A program made the translations under genes and the position numbers. This document shows positions 34,112-41,588 of a stretch of 64,000 bases of DNA, piece by piece. Each line of letters starts with the position of its first letter. Within the stretch, counting starts at the first letter, position 1. The DNA comes from Thiodiazotropha sp037384425 (GTDB taxonomy: Bacteria > Pseudomonadota > Gammaproteobacteria > Chromatiales > Chromatiaceae). A model generated the notes under the pieces. The model was given only the letters and a program-made list of their open reading frames with translations, was not told the DNA's origin and did no database searches. The DNA is taken from contig JARROA010000004.1 of assembly GCA_037384425.1 (NCBI GenBank), forward strand, positions 106,348 to 170,347. The letters run 5' to 3'.

Positions 34112-36793
34112 ATGCAATCACATTATTTGAACCCTCTCTTCTCTCCCAACAGTATCGCCATGTTCGGCGCCAGCGAGCGGGAAAACTCGGTTGGCGAGGT
34201 GGTTTTCCGAAACCTTCTCACATCCGGTTTCAAGGGCGGGATCTATCCGATCAATCCAAAACACGACAAGATCCAGGGCGTGAAGGCCTACAAAACCATC
34301 GACGCCATCGGCAAACCGGTGGATTTGGCGGTGGTCGCCACGCCGGCCAAGACCATACCCGCCATCGTCGAGGCCTGCGGTCAGTATGGGGTCAAGACCA
34401 TGATCATCCTCTCGGCCGGGTTCCGCGAGTCGGGACCTGCCGGTCGCCGCTTGGAGGAGCGGGTGGTTGAGGTGGCCAAGGAGTTCGGCATCCGCTTTAT
34501 CGGCCCCAACTGTCTCGGCCTGATCCGTCCCGATCGCGGCATCAATGTCACCTTCGGCAACAACGATGCGAAACCCGGCAATCTGGCCCTGGTCTCCCAG
34601 TCCGGCGCCATCTGCACCGCAATCCTCGACTGGGCGGAGATGAACGACATCGGCTTCTCCACCGTGATCTCCACCGGTATCGCCGCCGACCTCGATTTTG
34701 GGGACTATCTCGACTATCTGGTCACCGACCCGAAGACCGACAGCATTCTGCTCTATATCGAGGGCATCAAGGATGCCCGTCGTTTCATGAGCGGCCTGCG
34801 CGCCGCGGCGCGTATCAAACCGGTCATTGTGCTCAAGGTCGGACGCCAGGCCGCCGGCGCGGTCGCTTCCATGTCGCACACCGGCGCGCTGGTCGGCAGC
34901 GACGAGACCTTCTCCGCCGCCCTCGACCGCTCCGGTGTGGTGCGGGTGGAGACAGTCACCCAGCTCTTCTCCGCCGCCAAGGCCCTCTCGTCGCGCTACC
35001 GGGTCTACGGCGACCGCCTGGCCATCATCACCAACGGCGGCGGCCCCGGCGTCATGGCGGCCGACCGCGCCGTCGATCGCAAGATCGAGCTGGCGGAGTT
35101 CAAGGATGAGACCATCAAGCAGCTCAACAAGGTGCTGCCGGAGGTCTGGTCCCACGGCAATCCGGTGGACGTGATCGGTGACGCCCCTCCGGAACGCTAT
35201 CGGGCGGCGGTGGATATCTGCCTCAACGACCCCGGGGTGGACGGCGCCATCGTCATTCTGACGCCTCAGGCCATGACTCAACCCGACGAGGTGGCCAAGA
35301 CCCTGATCGAGCTGGCGGATCATCACAAGAAACCGATCCTCACCAGCTGGATGGGCGGCAACCAGATCGAAGGCGGGCGTCGGCTGTTCAACAACGCCAA
35401 ACTGCCCAGCTTCCGCACCCTGGAAAATGCGGTGGACGCCTTCTCCTACCTGTCGGCCTATCAGAAGAACCAGCGGCTACTGCTGCAGACCCCGGCCAAG
35501 ACCTCGCGCCGTCACGTACAGCCTGACGTGGAGGGCGCGCGCCTGATCATCGAGAGCGCCCTCTCGGAACAGCGCAAGGTGCTTACCGAGCCCGAATCCT
35601 TCGCCCTGCTCGGCGCGTTTCGTATCAACGCGGTGAGAAACGGCATCGCCCGTTCCGCCAACGAGGCGCTGATCCTGGCCGAATCGATCGGTTTTCCGGT
35701 GGCGATGAAGATCTACTCGCCCGACATCTCGCACAAGTCGGACGCCGGCGGCATCCGCCTCAATATCAGTAACGCACAGGTGGTGCGCAGCACCTACCGG
35801 GATCTTATCGAGCAGGTCAAGGAGACCCGCCCGGAGGCCAAGATAGAGGGCGTTACCGTGGAGCAGATGTACCAGAGCCCGAACGGGCGCGAGCTGCTGA
35901 TCGGTATCGTGCGCGACCCGGTCTTCGGACCGGTGATCAGCTTCGGCAGCGGCGGTACCACGGTGGAGGTGATGGGCGACTCCGCCATCGCCCTGCCGCC
36001 GCTCAACCGCAGCCTGGCCAACGACCTGATCAACCGCACCAAGGCGGCCAAGATGCTGGAGCGCTTCCGCCACATGCCGCCGGCCAACTGCGAGGCCCTG
36101 CTCGACGTGCTGCTGCGCGTCTCCACCATGGCCTGCGAGCTGCCCTGGATTCAGGAGATGGACATCAACCCCCTGATCCTCGATGACGATGGCGCGGTGG
36201 CGGTGGATGCCCGTATCCGGGTCGATTTTCCGCGTCCGTCGACCGATCCCTATCACCATCTGGCGATCCATCCCTATCCGGCCAACCTGGTCACCCGCAC
36301 CCAGCTGCCCAACGGCACCAATATCGTGATCCGGCCGATCCGTCCGGAGGACGTGGACCTGGAGCGCAACTTCACCCGGGAACTCTCGGACGAGGCCAAA
36401 TATTTCCGCTACATGAGCTCGGTACAGGAGCTGACTCCAGAGATGCTGATGCGTTTTACCCAGATCGACTACCACTACGAGATGGCCCTGATCGCGGTCA
36501 CCGAGGTGGACAACCACGAGGTCGAGTTGGGAGTAGCCCGCTATGTCATCAACCCGGACAAGAAGAGCTGCGAATTCGCCCTGGTGGTCAACGACAAGTG
36601 GCAACGCCAGGGCATCGGCCATCGCCTGATGCACCATTTGATGGAGGTCGCTCGCGATCGCGGCCTCGAGAAGATGGAGGGTGAAGTCCTGAGCAACAAC
36701 TTCAAGATGCTCGACCTGATGAAGTCGCTCAATTTCAGCATAGCCACCTCGCCCGAGGACACCAGTAGCACGCAGGTGGTGTTCGATCTCTGA
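34112..36793 (+). CDS. pat: Pat/PatZ-type protein lysine acetyltransferase (acyl-CoA synthetase-like plus GNAT)
   Basis: This 893-residue protein matches the Pat/YfiQ/PatZ layout and length. A CoA-binding NDP-forming acyl-CoA synthetase-like region comes first (about 10-480: IAMFGASERENSVGEVVFRN, ILSAGFRESGP, GPNCLGLIRP, SQSGAICTAILDW, MSHTGALVGSD). An ATP-grasp region (about 500-720, FPVAMKIYSPDISHKSDAGG) and a C-terminal GNAT domain (about 735-890) with the acetyl-CoA loop NDKWQRQGIGHRLM complete it. Such enzymes acetylate and inactivate acetyl-CoA synthetase and other proteins. An ADP-forming acetate-CoA ligase role is less likely because the GNAT domain is intact; catalytic His for the ligase was not checked. 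The ATG at 34112 follows GTGAGATC. A strong terminator follows at 36902. Confidence 0.88.
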   Translation: MQSHYLNPLFSPNSIAMFGASERENSVGEVVFRNLLTSGFKGGIYPINPKHDKIQGVKAYKTIDAIGKPVDLAVVATPAKTIPAIVEACGQYGVKTMIILSAGFRESGPAGRRLEERVVEVAKEFGIRFIGPNCLGLIRPDRGINVTFGNNDAKPGNLALVSQSGAICTAILDWAEMNDIGFSTVISTGIAADLDFGDYLDYLVTDPKTDSILLYIEGIKDARRFMSGLRAAARIKPVIVLKVGRQAAGAVASMSHTGALVGSDETFSAALDRSGVVRVETVTQLFSAAKALSSRYRVYGDRLAIITNGGGPGVMAADRAVDRKIELAEFKDETIKQLNKVLPEVWSHGNPVDVIGDAPPERYRAAVDICLNDPGVDGAIVILTPQAMTQPDEVAKTLIELADHHKKPILTSWMGGNQIEGGRRLFNNAKLPSFRTLENAVDAFSYLSAYQKNQRLLLQTPAKTSRRHVQPDVEGARLIIESALSEQRKVLTEPESFALLGAFRINAVRNGIARSANEALILAESIGFPVAMKIYSPDISHKSDAGGIRLNISNAQVVRSTYRDLIEQVKETRPEAKIEGVTVEQMYQSPNGRELLIGIVRDPVFGPVISFGSGGTTVEVMGDSAIALPPLNRSLANDLINRTKAAKMLERFRHMPPANCEALLDVLLRVSTMACELPWIQEMDINPLILDDDGAVAVDARIRVDFPRPSTDPYHHLAIHPYPANLVTRTQLPNGTNIVIRPIRPEDVDLERNFTRELSDEAKYFRYMSSVQELTPEMLMRFTQIDYHYEMALIAVTEVDNHEVELGVARYVINPDKKSCEFALVVNDKWQRQGIGHRLMHHLMEVARDRGLEKMEGEVLSNNFKMLDLMKSLNFSIATSPEDTSSTQVVFDL

Positions 36794-36901
36794 GTGTGGG
36801 AAACAGTCCAAAACACCCTACACTCCGCTCAACGTTCGGATGAGTAAGTTACAGAGCGGTTCGCTGAATCAGGCTTTGTCAGGGCCGGACAATCCCCCAA
36901 C

Positions 36902-36938
36902 AAAAAAGCCGCCCAGCCTGATGACTGGGCGGCTTTTT
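36902..36938. terminator. Bidirectional Rho-independent terminator, pat / rplS
   Basis: The 9-bp stem GCCGCCCAG / CTGGGCGGC (36908-36916 with 36925-36933) has an A6 run before and a T5 run after. It can terminate pat on the plus strand and the rpsP-rimM-trmD-rplS operon on the minus strand. Confidence 0.9.
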
Positions 36939-36964
36939 CCTTTCTGAAAAGGAAGCGAAGCTGG

Positions 36965-37309
36965 TCAGATCTTCTCTTTGATACGCGCCGCCTTACCGGT
37001 ACGGCCACGCAGGTAGTAGAGCTTGGCGCGGCGTACGTCACCGCGACGGGTCACCTTGACGCTGGCCACGGTCGGACTGTAGGTCTGAAACACACGCTCG
37101 ACGCCCTCGCCGTGAGAGATCTTACGTACGGTGAAAGCTGAATTGAGGCCACGGTTACGCTTGGCGATCACCACCCCTTCGAACGCCTGCAGGCGCTCAC
37201 GCTCGCCTTCACGTACACGTACCTGAACCACAACGGTATCACCGGGGCCAAAGTCGGGTACCTCGCGGCCCATCTGCTCGGCTTCGAGTTCTGCGATGAT
37301 ATTGCTCAT
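36965..37309 (-). CDS. rplS: 50S ribosomal protein L19
   Basis: This 114-residue protein of the large subunit lies at the 30S-50S interface. The canonical blocks are DFGPGDTVVVQVRVREGERERLQAFEGVVI, NSAFTVRKISHGEGVERVFQ, and RRAKLYYLRGRTGKAARIKE. It is the last gene of the rpsP-rimM-trmD-rplS operon and starts 3 nt after trmD. The terminator at 36902-36938 follows. Confidence 0.98.
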   Translation of the reverse strand: MSNIIAELEAEQMGREVPDFGPGDTVVVQVRVREGERERLQAFEGVVIAKRNRGLNSAFTVRKISHGEGVERVFQTYSPTVASVKVTRRGDVRRAKLYYLRGRTGKAARIKEKI

Positions 37310-37312
37310 GGT

Positions 37313-38074
37313 CTATTGCTCCTGTACTTGCTCCGCGTCTCCCGACGCAGCAATGATTTCTGCTAAAAACTTCTCTTCTTCGGCGCTCAGCGGTCGATCT
37401 TGCAACAGATCGGGCCGCCGTCGCCAGGTGCGTGCCAGTGCCTGTTGCAACCGCCAGCGCCGTATCGCCTCATGGTTGCCGCTCTGCAGGACGGCCGGCA
37501 CCGTCATGCTGTCGATCGTCTCCGGACGAGTATAGTGGGGGCAATCCAGCAACCCGTCCATGAATGAATCCTGTTCCGCGGAGTCCGCGTCGCCCAAGAC
37601 ACCGGGCAGCAGGCGAATCACCGCATCAAGCACCACCATGGCGGCAAGCTCTCCGCCGCTCAGCACGTAGTCGCCGATCGACCACTCCTCATCCACATAA
37701 CGCTCGATGATGCGCTCGTCGATGCCTTCGTAACGCCCTGTGATCAGCAGCAGAGGTCGCCCACTCTCCGCCAACTGCCTGGCCGAAGCCTGATCGAATC
37801 GCCTACCCTGCGGACTGAGGTAGATGACCCGAGCCTGTGGAACCTGCTGCCGGGCCGATTCGATGGCTTGTTGCAGCGGTTCGTATTTCATCACCATGCC
37901 GGGGCCGCCTCCGTAGGGCCGGTCGTCGACCGTCCGGTGCACATCCTCGGTATAGTCCCTGGGATTCCAGAGCCGCAGCTCTGCCAGACCCCTGTCGATG
38001 GCCCGGCCTACCACGCCTTCACCGGTGAGCGCTTCGAACATGGCCGGCATCAGTGTGATGACGTCGAATCGCAT
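37313..38074 (-). CDS. trmD: tRNA (guanine-N1-)-methyltransferase TrmD
   Basis: TrmD methylates G37 of tRNAs with a G at position 36, preventing frameshifts. At 253 residues it has the usual length. Blocks include MRFDVITLMPAMFEAL, the DDRPYGGGPGMVMKYEPL region, the trefoil-knot SAM-binding sequence LLITGRYEGIDERII and SIGDYVLSGGELAAM. It starts 8 nt after rimM. Confidence 0.98.
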   Translation of the reverse strand: MRFDVITLMPAMFEALTGEGVVGRAIDRGLAELRLWNPRDYTEDVHRTVDDRPYGGGPGMVMKYEPLQQAIESARQQVPQARVIYLSPQGRRFDQASARQLAESGRPLLLITGRYEGIDERIIERYVDEEWSIGDYVLSGGELAAMVVLDAVIRLLPGVLGDADSAEQDSFMDGLLDCPHYTRPETIDSMTVPAVLQSGNHEAIRRWRLQQALARTWRRRPDLLQDRPLSAEEEKFLAEIIAASGDAEQVQEQ

Positions 38075-38082
38075 CGCTGGAC

Positions 38083-38592
38083 CTAAAAGTCCGGATCCCA
38101 GTCGACCAGGATGCGGCCCGCCTGGAGGTCGACCTCCTTCACCGCCTCACCCATGGTGTAGGGGATCAGCCGTTCACGCTCTCCCTTGACCACCAGCACG
38201 TCGTTGGCGCCGGTCTCGAAGAGATGGGAGACCACTCCCAGATCGACCCCCTCGAGGTTTTCGACCCGCAATCCCTCCAGGTCGGTCCAATAATACTCGC
38301 CAGGTTTCAGTTTCGGCAGCTGATCGCGCGTTATGGCGATGTCGATGCCGACCAGCGCCGCGGCCTGATCCCGATCTTCGAAACCCGCCAGCTTCGCCAC
38401 CACACCTTTGCCCTGGGCTTGTCCGGCCGCCAGCTTGTGGACCCGCCAGCCGCCTTCCTGGTGGAGGTACCAGGTCTTGTAGCGGAGAATTCCCTCCCTC
38501 GGCGAGGTGTGGGAGTAGACCTTGACCCAGCCTCTGACACCAAATAGACCGGATATCCGGCCTACAATGATCATTCCGTCGTCACTGCTCAT
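38083..38592 (-). CDS. rimM: 16S rRNA processing protein RimM
   Basis: This 169-residue 30S maturation factor binds S19 and helps assemble the head domain. The N-terminal half has IIVGRISGLFGVRGWVKVYSHT, and the C-terminal PRC-barrel has the EYYWTDLEGLRVEN and IPYTMGEAVKEVDLQAGRILVDW blocks. It sits in the standard place between rpsP and trmD. The ATG at 38590-38592 is chosen. Confidence 0.97.
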   Translation of the reverse strand: MSSDDGMIIVGRISGLFGVRGWVKVYSHTSPREGILRYKTWYLHQEGGWRVHKLAAGQAQGKGVVAKLAGFEDRDQAAALVGIDIAITRDQLPKLKPGEYYWTDLEGLRVENLEGVDLGVVSHLFETGANDVLVVKGERERLIPYTMGEAVKEVDLQAGRILVDWDPDF

Positions 38593-38656
38593 GTTGCTGA
38601 CAGACCGTCCCCGCGACGGTCAGACCCAGCGACGAGGCGGTTCAGTTCAAACCCGT

Positions 38657-38911
38657 TCAGGCAGCCTGCTGTTTGGCGGCCTGCTTCAGCAGCTTCTGCA
38701 CGCGCTCACTCGGTTGCGCGCCCTGGGCGATCCAGTGATCCACCCGTGCCTGCTCCACATGCAGCCCGACTTCACCGCCCACGGCGATGGGGTTGAAGTA
38801 GCCGAGGCGCTCGATATAGCGGCCGTCGCGCGCATTGCGGCTGTCGGTCACCACGATGTGGTAGAAGGGGCGCTTCTTGGCACCGGTTCTTGAAAGACGA
38901 ATGCTTACCAT
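38657..38911 (-). CDS. rpsP: 30S ribosomal protein S16
   Basis: This 84-residue protein has the typical N-terminus MVSIRLSRTGAKKRPFYHIV, followed by VTDSRNARDGRYIERLGYFNP and VDHWIAQGAQPSERV. It is the first gene of the operon, 64 nt before rimM, with an AT-rich 236-bp gap separating it from upstream ffh. Confidence 0.98.
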   Translation of the reverse strand: MVSIRLSRTGAKKRPFYHIVVTDSRNARDGRYIERLGYFNPIAVGGEVGLHVEQARVDHWIAQGAQPSERVQKLLKQAAKQQAA

Positions 38912-39007
38912 TTCGTATCCTTAAATATACTCAGACACACCGACGGAAACCCGCCGACGGGAAACCGCGCATTATAGCCAAGTTTTTCGCAAAGTGAAGT
39001 GGAATCT

Positions 39008-39130
39008 AATTTTGAATGTTGAATTATGAATTTTGAAATGAAGAGGTTCGCTGCGCTCACACCCATTTCGAATCAGCCGTGCGCGTAGCGCACACCGCCA
39101 ATTCAACATTCATAATTCAAAATTCACAAT
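39008..39130. repeat. AT-rich inverted-repeat island between ffh and rpsP
   Basis: TTTTGAATGTTGAATTATG (from about 39010) is mirrored by CATTCATAATTCAAAATTCA (about 39107-39126) about 70 bp away. Between them lies a perfect GTGCGC-GTA-GCGCAC palindrome (39079-39093). The composition contrasts sharply with flanking genes. This looks like a dispersed intergenic repeat rather than a gene. Confidence 0.6.
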
Positions 39131-39147
39131 TAATTCAAGATGTTGAA

Positions 39148-40533
39148 TTAGAATGGGAGGCCTCCGCCCCCACCCGGTGGCATGCCACCTCCCGGAAACC
39201 GCCCAGCCATCCCCCGCATCATCTTCTTCATACCGCCGCCCTTCATCTTCTTCATCATCTTCTGCATCTGGGTGAACTGCTTGAGCAGCTTGTTCACATC
39301 CTGCACCTGGGTGCCGGAGCCGTTGGCGATGCGCCGCTTGCGCGAGCCTTTGATGACGGCGGGAAAAGCCCGTTCGTGGGGAGTCATGGAGTTGATGATG
39401 GCGATCAGGCGGCCGATCTCCTTGTCGTTGACCTGGCTCTTCACGTGATCAGGCAGATTGCCCATACCGGGAAGCTTGTCGAGCAGACCGCCGATACCGC
39501 CCATGTTGGCCATCTGCAGCATCTGCTCCTTGAAGTCCTCCAGATCGAAACCCTTGCCCTTTTGCAGCTTCTTCGCCAGTTTGGCCGCTTTCTCCTGGTC
39601 GACCTTGCGGCTAACCTCCTCAACCAGGCTGAGCACATCGCCCATACCGAGGATGCGCGAGGCGATGCGGTCGGGGTGGAAGGCCTCCAGGGCGTCGGTC
39701 TTCTCACCCACGCCGATGAACTTGATCGGCTTGCCGGTGATCTGGCGAATGGAGAGCGCGGCGCCGCCGCGGGCGTCGCCGTCCGCCTTGGTCAAAATGA
39801 CACCGGTTAGCGGCAGGGCCTCATTGAAGGCCTTGGCGGTGTTGGCCGCATCCTGGCCGGTCATGCTGTCGACCACGAACAGGGTCTCGACCGGGTCGAT
39901 GGCCCGGTGCAGCTGCTGGATCTCCTCCATCATCTGCGCATCCACGTGCAGACGGCCGGCGGTGTCCACCAGCAGCACGTCGGCGAACTGGCGTTTGGCC
40001 TCGGCAATCGCCCGTTTGGCGATAGCGACGGGTTTTTCGTCGCCGCTGCTGGGGATGAACTGGGCATCGACCTCTTTCGCCAGGGTCTGCAACTGATCGA
40101 TGGCCGCCGGACGGTAGACGTCACAACTGACCACCGCGATCTTTTTCTTGCCATGCTGCTGCAACCAACGGGAGAGCTTGGCCACACTGGTGGTCTTACC
40201 CGAGCCCTGGAGGCCCGCCATGAGGATGACGGCCGGCGGCTGGGCGGCCAGATCGAGACCCTCGTTGGCCTCGCCCATCACCTTGACCAGTTCGTCGTTG
40301 ACGATCTTGATCAGGGTCTGGCCCGGGGTGAGGCTCTTCATCACCTCCTCGCCCATCGCCTTCTGTTTCACCTGCTCGACAAACTCCCGCACCACAGGCA
40401 GGGCCACGTCGGCCTCGAGCAACGCCATGCGCACCTCGCGCATGGTCTCCTTGATGTTGTCCTCGGAGAGTCGGCCCTGGCCCCGCAGGTTGTTCAGGAC
40501 CTTGCCCAGTCGTTCTGTCAGATTGTCAAACAT
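39148..40533 (-). CDS. ffh: Signal recognition particle protein Ffh
   Basis: Ffh (SRP54) binds 4.5S RNA and signal sequences and delivers ribosome complexes to FtsY. It has 461 residues. The N domain starts MFDNLTERLGKVLNNLRGQG. The G domain has GLQGSGKTTSVAKL (P-loop), DTAGR and TKADGDARGG. The M domain (from about 300) is Met-rich, contains the RNA-binding SRKRRIANGSG loop, and ends in a Met/Lys/Gly-rich tail typical of proteobacterial Ffh. It heads the classic ffh-rpsP-rimM-trmD-rplS neighbourhood. Confidence 0.98.
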   Translation of the reverse strand: MFDNLTERLGKVLNNLRGQGRLSEDNIKETMREVRMALLEADVALPVVREFVEQVKQKAMGEEVMKSLTPGQTLIKIVNDELVKVMGEANEGLDLAAQPPAVILMAGLQGSGKTTSVAKLSRWLQQHGKKKIAVVSCDVYRPAAIDQLQTLAKEVDAQFIPSSGDEKPVAIAKRAIAEAKRQFADVLLVDTAGRLHVDAQMMEEIQQLHRAIDPVETLFVVDSMTGQDAANTAKAFNEALPLTGVILTKADGDARGGAALSIRQITGKPIKFIGVGEKTDALEAFHPDRIASRILGMGDVLSLVEEVSRKVDQEKAAKLAKKLQKGKGFDLEDFKEQMLQMANMGGIGGLLDKLPGMGNLPDHVKSQVNDKEIGRLIAIINSMTPHERAFPAVIKGSRKRRIANGSGTQVQDVNKLLKQFTQMQKMMKKMKGGGMKKMMRGMAGRFPGGGMPPGGGGGLPF

Positions 40534-40754
40534 GGTATCTCAGCGGCTTGTCGTTCGAAGGTATTGCAGTTTCGGCCGGTCGGCTAATCGCCTGGCTCAA
40601 CGGCAGGATGAGAGGGAAGCTGCGGCATAATCGTGGGATTATATCCCAGCCGGCGCCAAATCACCCCCCCGACTGCCGCAATCCCTTTCCCCGGTCGGGC
40701 TAAATATGCGAACATCGCGGGTGTTTTCCAACTGTTTCGAGGGTTTGTCGGACC

Positions 40755-41552
40755 TTGATCGCCCTACTCACCATTCTTGCCTATCTCGCAGCCGGCCTCA
40801 TCATCAGCCTGAGGCTGTTCAGACCCCAAATGGAGACACAGGCGCCGCGGGCCCTTGCCCTCGTACTCGGCTTTGTCGGGGTGGCCCTGCATGCCATGCC
40901 GCTGTATCAGAATATGGTCTCACCCAACGGCATCAACATGGGAGTCTTCAATGCCCTCTCGCTGATCACCTGGACCATCACCCTGTTGCTACTGATCTCC
41001 AGCCTGAGCAAGCCGATCGAGAATCTGGCCATCGTGGTCATGCCGATCACCGCCATTGCGGTCTATCTCGACAGCCGATTCCAGAGCGTGCACTTTCTCA
41101 CCGACCAGTTCTCGGGCGGGTTGACGATCCACATCCTGGTCTCGATGCTCGCCTACAGCCTGTTCGCCCTGGCCAGCGTACAGGCGATCCTGCTGGCGAT
41201 TCAGGATCACCATCTGCGACAGCGCCACCCCGGCGGTTTCATCCGCGCCCTGCCGCCGCTGCAGACCATGGAGAGCCTGCTGTTCGAGATGATCGCGGTC
41301 GGTTTCGTGCTCTTGAGCCTGGCCCTGCTCACCGGCTTCGCCTTTCTCGAGAACATGTTCGAGCAACGCCTGGCGCACAAGACGGTGCTCTCGATCATCG
41401 CCTGGTTCGTCTTCGGCACCCTGCTATGGGGACGCTACCGTTTCGGCTGGCGCGGGCAGAAGGCGCTGATCTGGACCCTCTCCGGGTTCGTTGTGCTGAT
41501 GCTGGCCTACTTCGGCAGCAAGGTCGTGATCGAGCTGATCCTCACATCCTAG
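40755..41552 (+). CDS. ypjD: CcsA/CcmC-like membrane protein YpjD
   Basis: This 265-residue inner-membrane protein has eight or so hydrophobic helices and belongs to the cytochrome c assembly (CcsA) family. The TTG start at 40755 fits the expected N-terminal helix (ALLTILAYLAAGLIISL). The block GGLTIHILVSMLAYSLFALA resembles the haem-handling region of CcsA-type proteins, and IAWFVFGTLLWGRYRFGWRG is conserved near the end. It is divergent from ffh, the usual location of ypjD in gammaproteobacteria. A role in c-type cytochrome biogenesis is not established for YpjD. Confidence 0.9.
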   Translation: MIALLTILAYLAAGLIISLRLFRPQMETQAPRALALVLGFVGVALHAMPLYQNMVSPNGINMGVFNALSLITWTITLLLLISSLSKPIENLAIVVMPITAIAVYLDSRFQSVHFLTDQFSGGLTIHILVSMLAYSLFALASVQAILLAIQDHHLRQRHPGGFIRALPPLQTMESLLFEMIAVGFVLLSLALLTGFAFLENMFEQRLAHKTVLSIIAWFVFGTLLWGRYRFGWRGQKALIWTLSGFVVLMLAYFGSKVVIELILTS

Positions 41553-41588
41553 TGTCGATCTTCACGGCCGAGACGCATCAGTGGCGCT

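Noticed and set aside
34118..36811. Two long minus-strand frames opposite pat
   Set aside because: They are rich in His, Asp and Gly with no start signals; the plus strand encodes an intact Pat protein.
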